DNA from: Bacteroides fragilis | GTDB taxonomy: Bacteria; Bacillota; Clostridia; Lachnospirales; Lachnospiraceae | DNA: 64,000 nt | Direction: 5' to 3' | NCBI GenBank assembly: GCA_023664485.1 | Contig: JAMPFK010000009.1 | Location: forward strand, 9,628 to 73,627 | Part shown: positions 1-9,270 of the stretch, one piece after another | Position numbering within the stretch: position 1 is the stretch's first letter | Layout of the letters: each line of letters opens with the position of its first letter | Position numbers and translations under genes: made by a program | The notes under the pieces: generated by a model | What the model was told of the DNA's origin: nothing | The model's input: only the letters and a program-made list of their open reading frames with translations | Database searches by the model: none

Positions 1-53
1 ATACCGGATAAGATGCCGTAATAGTATGGATGCGGCAATAGGATTTTTTTGTA

Positions 54-92
54 CAGGACAAATTTGCATTCGCAATTTTGTCCTGTTTTTTT
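54..92 (+). terminator. Rho-independent terminator of an upstream gene
   Basis: An inverted repeat (arms 54-67 and 72-85, one mismatch, 4-base loop) is followed by seven T at 86-92. It would end transcription entering from the left, before the sugar transporter operon. No clear promoter could be fixed in 93-200; TACAAT at 168-173 is a possible -10 without a well-spaced -35. Confidence 0.7.
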
Positions 93-200
93 GCACGCAA
101 AGGGAGCGGAATAAGAGGAAAATATACAGAATAAGACAATTTTGTCCAGATTTTTCTGTGATATAGTTACAATATTATAAAAGAAAGAGGGAGGTTTTTC

Positions 201-1430
201 ATGATGAAAAGAAAATTACTTGGCGCTTTGCTGAGCGCTGCAATGGTTGTATCTGTGCTGACAGGCTGCGGTTCCGGAGGCGGCGCTGCAGATACGGCGG
301 ATAATACGCAGACCGAGGCTCCCGCGAAGGAAGAAACTGAGGCTCCTGCGGAGAAAGAAGAGGCGCCCGCAGCAGAGGCGGCCGGGGATACGGCATCTGC
401 AGGCGGCAAGATCGGTATCGCTATGCCGACACAGTCCTTAGAGCGTTGGAACCGTGACGGCGCCTATCTGGATGAGCAGTTCAAGGCGGCCGGCTTTGAG
501 ACAATCCTTACCTTCTCCGACAATGATTCCGGAAGACAGGTGAATGATATCCAGAACATGCTGGCTGACGGCGTTAATCTGCTGATTGTTGCGGCGATTG
601 ACGGTGAGGCGCTGAACACAGCCATGAATGAGGCGGCGGATGCGGGTGTTCCGGTTATCGCGTATGACCGTCTGATCTTAAATGATGCGGTTTCCTATTA
701 TGTATCCTTTGATAACTATACCGTCGGCAGGCTGCAGGGTGAGTTTGTCGCAGAAGAACTGGATCTTGCCAATGCGGGCGACAAAGTATACAACATGGAG
801 ATTACGGCAGGCGATCCCGCCGATAACAACGCGCCTTATTTTTACAATGGCGCTGTGGACGCGCTGCAGTCATACATTGATGCGGGTACATTGAATATTG
901 TATCCGGCCAGAAGGATTTTGAGGCGGTTGCTACCGCGCAGTGGAATACGGACACGGCTCTTGAGAGGGCGCAGAACGTTCTTTCTTCCTACTATGCGGA
1001 CGGCACACAGCTTGACGTATGGCTTTGCTCTAACGACTCTACCGCTTTGGGCGTTGCGCAGGCGATTACATCTGATTACGCTGGTTCCAACTCCGTAGTC
1101 ATCACAGGGCAGGACGGCGATGAGGCTAACCTGAAGAATATCGTTGACGGCGTGCAGACAATGACCGTATACAAGAACGTAAGTAATGAATCTATCGTTA
1201 CCTTAGGGCTTGCCAAGGCAGTGCTTGCCGGCGAGACGATCGACGAGTCCCTGATTCCTTCTTTTGGAATCGAATGCGCATATGATACGGAGTCCTATGA
1301 GACTTCCGCGGGCAACAAGTGTCCTTCTTTCCTGCTTGTACCGAACGTAATCACAAAAGATAACCTGCAGGAGCTGGTGGATACGGGGCTGTATACCATG
1401 GGCAGCGACGGATATCTTACTGCAAACTAA
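201..1430 (+). CDS. chvE: Sugar ABC transporter substrate-binding lipoprotein (ChvE type)
   Basis: Captures a monosaccharide outside the membrane and delivers it to the MmsA/MmsB transporter encoded next. The sequence has a lipoprotein signal with lipobox LTGC (Cys23), then an acidic Ala/Glu/Pro-rich linker to about residue 70. A type I periplasmic-binding fold follows, starting at KIGIAMPT. The stretches DGVNLLIVAAIDG, VPVIAYDRLI and SFDNYTVGRLQG match the ChvE/XylF family. The length of 409 residues fits family plus linker. Two adjacent ATG codons (201 and 204) follow a GGGAGG ribosome site, so either could be used. A hairpin after the stop probably lets this gene be expressed above the two downstream genes. 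Substrate (xylose, galactose, arabinose or glucose) cannot be told from sequence. Confidence 0.93.
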   Translation: MMKRKLLGALLSAAMVVSVLTGCGSGGGAADTADNTQTEAPAKEETEAPAEKEEAPAAEAAGDTASAGGKIGIAMPTQSLERWNRDGAYLDEQFKAAGFETILTFSDNDSGRQVNDIQNMLADGVNLLIVAAIDGEALNTAMNEAADAGVPVIAYDRLILNDAVSYYVSFDNYTVGRLQGEFVAEELDLANAGDKVYNMEITAGDPADNNAPYFYNGAVDALQSYIDAGTLNIVSGQKDFEAVATAQWNTDTALERAQNVLSSYYADGTQLDVWLCSNDSTALGVAQAITSDYAGSNSVVITGQDGDEANLKNIVDGVQTMTVYKNVSNESIVTLGLAKAVLAGETIDESLIPSFGIECAYDTESYETSAGNKCPSFLLVPNVITKDNLQELVDTGLYTMGSDGYLTAN

Positions 1431-1453
1431 AAGATTTTATGGGCCTGAAAGAG

Positions 1454-1480
1454 GGCGGGCATCTGTCCCGCCTTTCTTTT
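1454..1480 (+). terminator. Leaky intercistronic hairpin after chvE
   Basis: GGCGGG (1454-1459) pairs with CCCGCC (1467-1472), followed by TTTCTTTT. It sits inside the transporter operon, between the binding protein gene and the ATPase gene. Partial termination here is a common way to make more binding protein than membrane components. Confidence 0.65.
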
Positions 1481-1521
1481 GCCGGTTATAGGAAAGGATG
1501 AAAAGGAGAGGAGGGAATCTT

Positions 1522-3057
1522 TTGGGCGATATCATTTTGGAAATGAAATCCATTACCAAGGAATTTCCGGGAGTAAAGGCGCTGGATAATGTGAATCTTG
1601 TGGTGGAGCGCGGAGAGATTCATGCACTGATCGGTGAGAACGGGGCGGGGAAATCGACGCTGATGAATGTGCTGTCCGGCACATATCCAGCCGGGACTTA
1701 TACGGGTGAGATTTATTATAACGGAGCGCTTTGCCAGTTCAGGACGCTAAAGGACAGTGAGGAGAAAGGCATCGTGATTATTCATCAGGAGCTTGCTTTG
1801 ATTCCGCTTCTCACGATCGGGGAGAACATGTTCCTGGGGAATGAGAAAAAGAACCGCCTGGGTCATATTGACTGGGATCTCACCTATAATGAGGCCGAGA
1901 AGCATATGCGGCAGGTAGGATTAAACGAATCGGCCCAGACGCTGATCAAGGATATTGGAACAGGGAAGCAACAGCTGGTGGAGATTGCCAAGGCTTTCTC
2001 CAAAAATGTCAAGCTGCTTATTTTGGATGAGCCGACGTCCTCGCTGAATGATGAGGATGCGAAGATGCTGCTGGATCTTCTGATGGAATTTAAGAAAAAA
2101 GGATTGACGTCAATCATTATCACACATAAATTAAACGAGATTATTTATTGTGCGGATAAGGCGACAATCATCCGCGATGGTTCGACGATTGAGACGTTGG
2201 TAAAGGGCGTGGACGAATTCAGCGAGGACAGGATCATCAAGGGTATGGTCGGACGTCCCATGGATGACCGTTATCCGTCCAGGGAGCACAGGATCCGCGA
2301 TGAGATTGGGCTGGAGGTGAAGAACTGGACAGTGCACCATGCGCTTTATCATGAAAAGATAGTGGACAATAATATTTCTTTCAAGGTACATAAAGGAGAG
2401 GTTATAGGCTTTTCCGGGCTTCAGGGTGCGGGCCGCACGGAGCTTGCCATGTCCATTTTCGGTAAGAGCTATGGCACAGGCATCAGCGGGGAGATGTACC
2501 TGAACGGGGAGAAGGTTGATCTGAAGACTCCGGAGCAGGCGATCCGGCACAAGATCGCATATGTCACGGAGGACAGAAAAGTCAACGGGCTGATCCTCGG
2601 AGAGTCTATCCGATTTAACACGACGCTGGCGTGTCTGAATAAGGTATGTTCTAAAGGGGTTATTGATACAACGAATGAGAAGAATGTGGCGGAAGAGATG
2701 ACAGAGGCTATGGGAACGAAGACGCCTTCCATCGAGCAGAAGGTGGGCAATCTGTCCGGCGGCAACCAGCAGAAGGCGCTGCTTGGCAAGTGGATGTTTA
2801 CCGAACCGGATGTCCTGATTCTGGATGAGCCGACCCGTGGTATTGATGTAGGGGCGAAATATGATATTTACTGTCTGATCAACCAGATGGTGGAGGACGG
2901 CAAATCGGTTGTCATGATTTCCTCGGAGATGCCGGAGCTGATTGGAATGTGCGACCGCATCTATATTATGAACGAGGGCGAGCTGCGCGGCGAGCTGGAC
3001 GCAAAAGAGGCTACGCAGGAGAAAATCATGAGCTGCATTATCAGCGCCACGGCATAA
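1522..3057 (+). CDS. mmsA: Sugar ABC transporter ATP-binding protein (tandem ATPase)
   Basis: Powers monosaccharide import with MmsB and ChvE. It carries two ABC ATPase halves, as in RbsA/MglA/XylG proteins. The first half has a normal Walker A GENGAGKST (residues 38-46) and Walker B LLILDEPTSS. The second has the family's degenerate Walker A (GLQGAGRTE), signature LSGGNQQK and Walker B VLILDEPTRG. An in-frame ATG lies at 1498. TTG at 1522 is preferred because a strong GGAGGG site (1510-1515) stands six bases before it, whereas ATG 1498 has its only purine run directly against it. That gives 511 residues, the usual size. The gene is 21 bases upstream of mmsB. Confidence 0.93.
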   Translation: MGDIILEMKSITKEFPGVKALDNVNLVVERGEIHALIGENGAGKSTLMNVLSGTYPAGTYTGEIYYNGALCQFRTLKDSEEKGIVIIHQELALIPLLTIGENMFLGNEKKNRLGHIDWDLTYNEAEKHMRQVGLNESAQTLIKDIGTGKQQLVEIAKAFSKNVKLLILDEPTSSLNDEDAKMLLDLLMEFKKKGLTSIIITHKLNEIIYCADKATIIRDGSTIETLVKGVDEFSEDRIIKGMVGRPMDDRYPSREHRIRDEIGLEVKNWTVHHALYHEKIVDNNISFKVHKGEVIGFSGLQGAGRTELAMSIFGKSYGTGISGEMYLNGEKVDLKTPEQAIRHKIAYVTEDRKVNGLILGESIRFNTTLACLNKVCSKGVIDTTNEKNVAEEMTEAMGTKTPSIEQKVGNLSGGNQQKALLGKWMFTEPDVLILDEPTRGIDVGAKYDIYCLINQMVEDGKSVVMISSEMPELIGMCDRIYIMNEGELRGELDAKEATQEKIMSCIISATA

Positions 3058-3078
3058 AACGAAAGGGGTATTGTAATT

Positions 3079-4272
3079 ATGGCAGAAAAAAAGGAAAATG
3101 CGGGCGGCAGCCAGTTTGACTTAGGAGCTTTTCTGACGAAGAACAGTATGGTAATCGCTCTCATCATCGTATTTATATTGTTTTATTTCCTGACAGGCGG
3201 GCGCCTGTTATATGCACAGAATATGTCCAATCTGCTCCTGCAGAACGGTTATGTCCTGGTAATGGCCTGCGGTATGCTGTTATGTATCCTGACAGGCGGT
3301 AACATTGACTTGTCTGTGGGTTCTGTTATCTGTATGGTTGGCGGTATGGCGGCGGTTCTTCTCACCAATCACGGGGCCAGTGTCTTTGTGACGATTCCGC
3401 TCTGTATTCTGGTTGGTCTGGCAGCCGGTATCTGGCAGGGCTATTGGATCGGATATGTGAGAATCCCTCCTTTTATCACCACGCTGGGCGGCATGTTTAT
3501 TTTCAGAGGTTTCGGACGTCTGATTCTGGACAGTAAGACTGTCGCCGTCCAGGATGAAACCTTCTTAAATATTTTCACGGCGTATATCAGGATTCCGGGA
3601 CTTGATACGGAAGCGCATATCTGGTCTCCTATGGTAATCGGGGCGCTTGCGGCAGCGTTTATTGTCTACAGCACGATTTCTTCCCGCGCGAATAAGGCGA
3701 AGAAGGGATACAGACAGAACAGCGCGGCGGCTGATTTCGGCCGTGCCATAGCGATATCGGCGGTTCTCCTGTTCTACTGCTATCTGCTTTGCCAGTATAA
3801 AGGCATCTCCGTTATGCTTGTCTGGGTTGTCGTGATTTGCCTGATTTATCATTTTATTACATCTAAGACCGCTTTCGGGCGTTATTTCTATGCGGTAGGC
3901 GGTAATGAGAAGGCGTCCCGGCTTTCCGGCATCAATACCAACAAGGTATACTTCATTGCCTATGCCAATATGGGCCTGCTTGCCGGTCTGTGCGGTCTGC
4001 TTTGTCTGGCGCGTGTAGGTTCCGTCAACGGCTCGACGGGCACATCCTTTGAGATGGACGCCATCGGTTCCTGCTTTATCGGCGGCGCTTCGGCTTACGG
4101 CGGAAGCGGCACTATTCCGGGCGTTATCATAGGCGCGCTCTTATTGGGCGTCATTAATATGGGCATGTCTATCATGGGTATCGGCGATTCGTGGCAGTAT
4201 GTCGTGAAGGGCGGCGTACTCCTGCTCGCGGTTATCTTTGATGTTGTCTCACACCGCAAGAGCGGTAAGTAA
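3079..4272 (+). CDS. mmsB: Sugar ABC transporter permease (RbsC/XylH family)
   Basis: Forms the membrane channel of the transporter. The 397-residue protein begins with a short charged cytoplasmic tail, followed by about ten hydrophobic segments. Family landmarks are GGNIDLSVGS early, the loop PPFITTLGGMFIFRG, the segment FYAVGGNEKASRLSGIN, and GGASAYGGSGTIPG near the end. The basic insert around residues 200-215 (RANKAKKGYRQNS) lies between membrane segments and is typical of the longer MmsB form. The start follows AAAGGGG. It is the last gene of the operon, with a hairpin downstream at 4335-4376. Confidence 0.92.
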   Translation: MAEKKENAGGSQFDLGAFLTKNSMVIALIIVFILFYFLTGGRLLYAQNMSNLLLQNGYVLVMACGMLLCILTGGNIDLSVGSVICMVGGMAAVLLTNHGASVFVTIPLCILVGLAAGIWQGYWIGYVRIPPFITTLGGMFIFRGFGRLILDSKTVAVQDETFLNIFTAYIRIPGLDTEAHIWSPMVIGALAAAFIVYSTISSRANKAKKGYRQNSAAADFGRAIAISAVLLFYCYLLCQYKGISVMLVWVVVICLIYHFITSKTAFGRYFYAVGGNEKASRLSGINTNKVYFIAYANMGLLAGLCGLLCLARVGSVNGSTGTSFEMDAIGSCFIGGASAYGGSGTIPGVIIGALLLGVINMGMSIMGIGDSWQYVVKGGVLLLAVIFDVVSHRKSGK

Positions 4273-4334
4273 GAGCGGGATATGTAAAAAGAAAACGCGG
4301 TCCGAGGACTGACAGGAAGAAAAATACGACAGAG

Positions 4335-4376
4335 AAAACCACTATGGCCGGGGGATGCCCTGGCCATAGTGGTTTT
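4335..4376 (+). terminator. Strong hairpin terminator after the sugar transporter operon
   Basis: Arms 4335-4349 and 4362-4376 are perfect 15-base complements with a short loop. The T run lies inside the 3' arm (TTTT at 4373-4376), and the complementary AAAA serves the other strand, so it may work in both directions for the convergent gene at 4479. Confidence 0.7.
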
Positions 4377-4478
4377 CCGTATCTTCATTCCTGAAATTTA
4401 TCCCTGGCAGCTTTTGCTGACAGTTTCTTTTTTCGTCCTGGAAATCGTGCGTTTCCGGCAATAACGATTGCCCCGTTT

Positions 4479-4913
4479 TTACAGATAGTCTTTCAGATCT
4501 TTACACAGCTCTTCTTCGATCGATACCAGCCTTTTGCAGATATCTTTAGAAGTCTTATCCGCTCCCTGATACTGGTTCATATATTTGTGGAGCGATTTGA
4601 CGCCCATGTTGCAGCCGTCCGTCATGACGTCCGCAATGGCGGCGTCGCTGTCGTTCATCCCGATCTTCATATTGGTTTTCAGCCAGGACATACTTTTAGC
4701 CATAGGGCCGGGGTCTTTTTCTGCGCTGTTATGCTCGTTGAGCAGGGAGTGAATTTCGTTGCCCAGTTTTTCATGGTGCGATTTGCTTTCCGATAACAGG
4801 CTCTTCATATCGGAATCCTGTACCCGGCCAAGCACCTCGTCGATAGAAGCAACTGCCATCTTCGTGCCGGAATCGCATTCTTTGAGCAAAGAAATCGTAT
4901 CGCGGTTTTCCAT
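4479..4913 (-). CDS. Helical protein of unknown function (four-helix, ferritin-like size)
   Basis: The 144-residue protein has no signal peptide or membrane segment. It is almost all charged helix-forming sequence, with spaced runs that would pack as a four-helix bundle (for example SLLSESKSHHEKLGNEIHSL and SIEEELCKDLKDYL). The arrangement resembles the small DUF2383-like helical proteins of clostridia, but no metal-site pattern (paired ExxH) is clearly complete. It is transcribed alone towards the sugar transporter terminator. A GGAGGAAACG ribosome site precedes the ATG. I do not recognise a function. Confidence 0.75.
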   Translation of the reverse strand: MENRDTISLLKECDSGTKMAVASIDEVLGRVQDSDMKSLLSESKSHHEKLGNEIHSLLNEHNSAEKDPGPMAKSMSWLKTNMKIGMNDSDAAIADVMTDGCNMGVKSLHKYMNQYQGADKTSKDICKRLVSIEEELCKDLKDYL

Positions 4914-5065
4914 ATCGTTTCCTCCGTTTCCGGGCGGACGGACCGCCCTGCAATATCATTTCGATTCCTGATTTACTATTTCCAGAGAAACAAAATAATA
5001 TGACAAAAAACACATTGTGGAATATAATAACAGTTAAGCTTTGTTTTGGAAAGGAAGGTACTGCA

Positions 5066-5941
5066 ATGCACTTCGTCGATGCGAAAGGGATTTTATCATC
5101 GGGAAACGGCATGAATCTTTACAGGGGATGCACGCATGGCTGTATCTACTGTGACAGCCGCAGCCTGTGTTATCAGTTCGCCCATGATTTCGAGGATATC
5201 GAGGTCAAGCAGAATGCACCGGAATTATTGGAAAAAGCGCTGCGTTCCAAACGAAAAAGATGTATGATCGGCACAGGCGCTATGTGCGATCCTTATATGC
5301 AGTGCGAAGAGAAGCTTGGATTGACAAGAAGATGTCTGGAACTGATCGATGAATACGGTTACGGCCTTGCGATCCAGACCAAGTCCGACCGGATTCTGCG
5401 TGACCTGGATTTACTGCGGAGCATTCACCGCAAGGCAAAATGTGTGGTAGAGATGACCCTGACGACTTTCGACGAGGAGCTATGCCGGATAGTGGAGCCG
5501 AATGTCTGCACGACAAAGAGGCGTTATGAAGTTTTGAAGATCATGCAGGAGAACGGTATCCCAACCATAGTCTGGATGTCGCCGCTTCTGCCTTTTATCA
5601 ATGACACGAGGGAAAATGTGGAAGGCATTCTGGATTATTGTATACGGGCGGGCGTATACGGCATTATGTGTTTTGGAATCGGTATGACGCTAAGACGGGG
5701 GAACCGGGAATATTTTTATACAAAACTCGATGAGCATTTTCCGGGACTGCATAAAAAATACCATCAGAAGTATGGCTATGATTATGAAATCGCGAGTGAG
5801 AACGGCACGGAGCTGATGGCATTGTTCCGGGAGCGCTGCAGGGAGCACCATATCGTATGCGATGTGGATGCGCTTTTTGCCTGTTTGCGGGAGTTTCCGG
5901 AGAATAAGGGATATGAGCAGATGAGTTTGTTTTCGATGTGA
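5066..5941 (+). CDS. Radical SAM protein (SPL / Rv2578c-like family)
   Basis: A radical S-adenosylmethionine enzyme of unknown substrate. The cluster-binding motif CX3CX2C is at Cys22, Cys26 and Cys29 (GCTHGCIYCD), as in spore-photoproduct-lyase-like stand-alone proteins. The following text (MIGTGAMCDPYMQCEE and LAIQTKSDRILRDLDLL) matches the usual TIM-barrel positions. An in-frame ATG at 5000 exists, but AAGGAAGG just before ATG 5066 supports the shorter start, giving 291 residues. The extra 22 residues of the longer reading look like non-coding DNA. No terminator follows. A promoter for the next operon starts within 20 bases of the stop. Confidence 0.88.
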   Translation: MHFVDAKGILSSGNGMNLYRGCTHGCIYCDSRSLCYQFAHDFEDIEVKQNAPELLEKALRSKRKRCMIGTGAMCDPYMQCEEKLGLTRRCLELIDEYGYGLAIQTKSDRILRDLDLLRSIHRKAKCVVEMTLTTFDEELCRIVEPNVCTTKRRYEVLKIMQENGIPTIVWMSPLLPFINDTRENVEGILDYCIRAGVYGIMCFGIGMTLRRGNREYFYTKLDEHFPGLHKKYHQKYGYDYEIASENGTELMALFRERCREHHIVCDVDALFACLREFPENKGYEQMSLFSM

Positions 5942-5958
5942 CTTTCCCAAACCGCCCA

Positions 5959-5988
5959 TAGACGCAGAACCGAAAAATGGTGTATAAT
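5959..5988 (+). promoter_or_regulatory. Promoter of the two-component system operon
   Basis: A perfect -10 box TATAAT (5983-5988) stands 18 bases after TAGACG (5959-5964), a weak -35. It is about 80 bases upstream of the TTG start at 6069. No 11-bp repeats of the type found at 10098 and 14563 occur here, so the regulator may not control its own operon through that motif. Confidence 0.5.
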
Positions 5989-6068
5989 CAAAAGCAGGAA
6001 AACAGAGAGAGAAAGACTGAAAATAGAAGTCTTATAAGATACGAACAGCGAAAAACGGAGGCGGCGAA

Positions 6069-7187
6069 TTGAAATTTCTGAAATACATAAGGCCTGCGGT
6101 ATTCTTTTGGATACTTCTTTTGTCCTGTCAGACGGTACAGGCGGAAGGAGCCGCAGGGAGCGAAGGCGCGGATGTCCTTGCGCAGTATCAGGAGTATCAG
6201 GGACGCCTGGCGTCCATTGCGTACGGTGCGGATATAGAAAAAAATGGTTTTTCGGTCGTTGATGGCCAGATTTTCCCGATAGAAATCGCGGGATATGGAG
6301 AGGTGTCCCTTGTTCCGGCATTTGATGATGCTTATCACAGGCTCGCTTTATTTTTTACGGCGGAAAGCGGACAGGTCATTTATAAAACGGATCAGCTGGA
6401 GACGAACAGCCGCGTGCTGGGGCAGATGGAACAGCCGGACTCATCGATCGCGGCGGTCTCTTTCCGGGATCTCGACAGGGACGGGCGCATGGACGTCATA
6501 CTGATCACCGCCTGTGCCGGAGCGGACGGCTCCGGCGGGGATTATAAGGTGGGAGACGTTTTGTTCCAGAGCAGGAAGCAGGCGGGTTTTTACCGGGATT
6601 ACCGGATCGCGGAGAAGATTAACCGCTTTGGGATGAATAAGAGCGCGGAGGCGATTACCGCCTTTGTGCGCGACGGATATTCAACGGAATTTTTATATAC
6701 GGCAAAGACCCTGCGGGAGCTGCTTTCCGGGGGATTGGAAATCATTTCCGAACAGTGCTATTACAGGACTTTCGGGAAATTAGGAAAGCTGCAGGTCGTG
6801 CCGGGAACTTACCGGATTTCCAATTATGATGTTTTTATGGTTTATCTGGTCAGCGGGCAGGGCGATATTTTGTTCCGTTTACAGCCCATGGGAAATTATG
6901 ATAACCTGTATGCGCTGAAAGGCATCAACTGCCGGGATATCGACGGGGACGGCCTGAAGGATATCGTAATACTCGCCAGATACAGTTATGAAGGCGATGA
7001 AGGGCAGCTTGTCGTAGAGAGCGATTATTCCGTTTATTACCAGCGGACGGGCGGCTTTTCACTGGATACGGAAATTGGGGAAGCCCTCCGGTGCGGCGAC
7101 GAGGACACGATGGAGCAGCTCGTGGAGGAAGCGCGGGCGTACTGGGGATGGTCTGTAAAGACCGGTACGGAGGAGGAAAATGATTAA
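6069..7187 (+). CDS. Secreted FG-GAP/VCBS-like protein, first gene of the two-component operon
   Basis: An exported protein of 372 residues. The N-terminal signal has a hydrophobic core ending LLLSCQTVQA, which could be cut by signal peptidase I after VQA or, less typically, lipidated at the Cys. Two calcium-loop stretches, RDLDRDGRMDV and RDIDGDGLKDI, each followed by a hydrophobic strand, are the hallmark of FG-GAP/VCBS beta-propeller-type repeats. The start is TTG with GGAG about eight bases upstream. The gene overlaps the response regulator by 8 bases, so the two are co-translated. An extracellular sensor or accessory partner of the kinase is a reasonable inference; no enzymatic motif is visible. 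Confidence 0.8.
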   Translation: MKFLKYIRPAVFFWILLLSCQTVQAEGAAGSEGADVLAQYQEYQGRLASIAYGADIEKNGFSVVDGQIFPIEIAGYGEVSLVPAFDDAYHRLALFFTAESGQVIYKTDQLETNSRVLGQMEQPDSSIAAVSFRDLDRDGRMDVILITACAGADGSGGDYKVGDVLFQSRKQAGFYRDYRIAEKINRFGMNKSAEAITAFVRDGYSTEFLYTAKTLRELLSGGLEIISEQCYYRTFGKLGKLQVVPGTYRISNYDVFMVYLVSGQGDILFRLQPMGNYDNLYALKGINCRDIDGDGLKDIVILARYSYEGDEGQLVVESDYSVYYQRTGGFSLDTEIGEALRCGDEDTMEQLVEEARAYWGWSVKTGTEEEND

Positions 7188-7833
7188 GATACTGATTGTG
7201 GATGATGAAAAACCGATTTGCGATTTGATCGATCTGAATCTGTCCTCTGCAGGATATCATTGCGATGCGGTGCAGGACGGGCTGGAAGCGATCGAAAAAA
7301 TTGAACGGGATACTTATGATCTGATTTTGCTGGATATTATGCTGCCAGGCGCGGATGGTTATGACGTTATGGAATATATACGGCCGCTGGGAGTCCCGGT
7401 CATTTTTATTACGGCGAAGCATGAGGTGAAGGACCGCGTTAAGGGGCTGAAACTGGGGGCCGATGATTATCTGGTGAAGCCTTTTGATGTGGTGGAGCTG
7501 GTCGCGCGGGTCGAAGCGGTGCTGCGCCGTTATAATAAGACGGAGCAGCGGCTGACGGCAGGAGACGTCGTTGTGGATGTGGAGGCGCGCAGAGTGACCA
7601 GGGCCGGCAGGCCGGTAGAACTGACCAATAAGGAATTCGGTCTTCTGGTGCTTTTTATCAGGAATAAAAACGTGGCGCTTTTCCGGGAGACTTTGTATGA
7701 AAAGGTCTGGGAAGAAGAATATTACGGCGACAGCAGGACGTTAGACCTTCATGTGCAGCGGCTCCGGCGGAAACTGGGATGGGAGAACAGTCTGGTGGCG
7801 GTGTATAAGGTCGGCTACCGTCTGGAGATGTAG
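7180..7833 (+). CDS. OmpR/PhoB-family response regulator
   Basis: Transcription factor of the local two-component system. The receiver domain has the acidic pair Asp8/Asp9, phospho-acceptor Asp52 (LILLDIMLPG), Thr78 and Lys100 (LVKPFD). The C-terminal winged helix ends with TLDLHVQRLRRKLG and YKVGYRLE, which is typical. The 217-residue length is normal. It overlaps the upstream gene by 8 bases and is followed 27 bases later by its kinase. PhoB-type regulators bind head-to-tail 11-bp direct repeats. Arrays of exactly that geometry lie before the amidase gene (10098-10163) and the VIT/vWA gene (14563-14623), which suggests these are its targets. Confidence 0.95.
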   Translation: MIKILIVDDEKPICDLIDLNLSSAGYHCDAVQDGLEAIEKIERDTYDLILLDIMLPGADGYDVMEYIRPLGVPVIFITAKHEVKDRVKGLKLGADDYLVKPFDVVELVARVEAVLRRYNKTEQRLTAGDVVVDVEARRVTRAGRPVELTNKEFGLLVLFIRNKNVALFRETLYEKVWEEEYYGDSRTLDLHVQRLRRKLGWENSLVAVYKVGYRLEM

Positions 7834-7860
7834 ACGGAAAGAAAGACAAGGTTATCGGTA

Positions 7861-9270
7861 ATGAAATTTTCCTTAAAAATTCTGCTGTGGACGATTATCG
7901 TCATGGCATTGGCGCTGGGATTCAGCGGTTTCTATTTTGTGAATTATGTGTTCGAGACCTCGCTGGAGAGAGAAGTCGGGCAGGCGATGGACGAAAGCAG
8001 CATCCTTGGCTTTGCTTTTGAGACGGCGGCGCTCAGCGTTCCGGCGACATACAGCGTGCTGCCGGACAATACGGCGGAAGAGATCGCGGCCAATCTGGAA
8101 AAGGGCGGACAGAGCACGGGCCGTCTGCTGCGCATTTCGGATGAAGAAAAGAATGTGCTTTATGCCAGCGACGGCTTTGAGATGGATGACGGGCTATTGA
8201 TGCAGACCGGAGAAAATATGAAAACCTATCGGATCATGCGGGCGGGCGGCGCCTATTATGTCCATACCGGGACGGCGGTGAACGCCCTGAACCGGATTCT
8301 TTATCTGGAAAATCTGAAAGACGTCTCGGAAGTCTTTACGGAACGGGCGATGGGCTTTTCCCTGTACCGGAGGGTGACACTCGTGATGCTGTTCGCCGGC
8401 ATACTGATCATGCAGCTGATTTCTTCTGTATTGACGAAACCCGTGCGTCTGCTGACGGAAGCGACCAAACGGATGGCGGCGGGCGATTATGCTTACCGGG
8501 CGAAACAGATCAGCCGGGATGAGCTCGGACAGCTGACCAAAGATTTTAACAGCATGGCGGGCGCGCTCGAAAAAAATATCGGGGAACTGGAAGAAGAGAT
8601 CGAGGCGAAAGAAGAATTTATGGGGGCCTTTGCCCATGAGCTGAAAACGCCTCTGACCGCGATCATCGGATATGCGGATATGCTCCGCTCCCATAAGCTG
8701 GATGAAGAAAAAAGCATGATGTCCGCCAATTATATTTATACGGAGGGAAAGCGCCTCGAAGCGATGTCCCTGCGCCTGCTGGATATTATCGTCGCCGGAA
8801 AAGAAGAGGCACAGCTGCAGGAAATTCCCGTGGGATCGGTGTTCGGGTATCTGCAGGAAATGTTCGCGGACAGCCGGAAGATGGAATTTTATTTCGACTA
8901 TGAACCGGAAACGGTGCTGGCGGAAATGAACCTGATCAAAACGGTTCTGGTCAATCTGATCGATAACGCATGCAAAGCCTCGGAGGAGGGCGGCCGCATC
9001 GAGGTGAGCGGTTCCGCGGCGGGGAACGGTTACCGCTTTGCGGTCAGGGATTATGGAATCGGCATTCCGGAGGAAGAGCGGCATAAGATCACGAAAGCCT
9101 TTTATATGGTGGATAAGTCCCGTGCGAGAAGTAAAAACGGAGCCGGGCTCGGACTTGCGCTCTGTGTGGAAATACTAAAGATACATCACAGCGAACTGGC
9201 AATAGAGAGCGAGGCGGGAAAAGGCTCCTGTTTCAGCTTTATTTTGGCGAAAGGCGGGAATCAGGGATGA
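7861..9270 (+). CDS. Membrane sensor histidine kinase with HAMP domain
   Basis: Partner of the response regulator. Order of parts: membrane segment at about residues 5-28, an extracytoplasmic sensor of about 140 residues, a second membrane segment at 171-191, HAMP (KPVRLLTEATKRMAAGDY onwards), and the dimerisation/phospho-acceptor helix with His259 in FAHELKTPL. The ATPase domain follows with N box NLIDNACKAS, G1 DYGIGIP and G2 NGAGLGLALC. All catalytic boxes are intact and the length of 469 is usual. The start follows an AAGGTTATCGGTA stretch, a rather weak ribosome site. It overlaps the next gene by four bases (ATGA). Confidence 0.95.
   Translation: MKFSLKILLWTIIVMALALGFSGFYFVNYVFETSLEREVGQAMDESSILGFAFETAALSVPATYSVLPDNTAEEIAANLEKGGQSTGRLLRISDEEKNVLYASDGFEMDDGLLMQTGENMKTYRIMRAGGAYYVHTGTAVNALNRILYLENLKDVSEVFTERAMGFSLYRRVTLVMLFAGILIMQLISSVLTKPVRLLTEATKRMAAGDYAYRAKQISRDELGQLTKDFNSMAGALEKNIGELEEEIEAKEEFMGAFAHELKTPLTAIIGYADMLRSHKLDEEKSMMSANYIYTEGKRLEAMSLRLLDIIVAGKEEAQLQEIPVGSVFGYLQEMFADSRKMEFYFDYEPETVLAEMNLIKTVLVNLIDNACKASEEGGRIEVSGSAAGNGYRFAVRDYGIGIPEEERHKITKAFYMVDKSRARSKNGAGLGLALCVEILKIHHSELAIESEAGKGSCFSFILAKGGNQG

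Noticed and set aside
8194..9084. Long minus-strand open frame opposite the histidine kinase
   Set aside because: It is antisense to intact kinase boxes, has odd His/Arg/Phe-rich composition and no ribosome site; similar shadows lie opposite 25347-26585 and 28068-30584.
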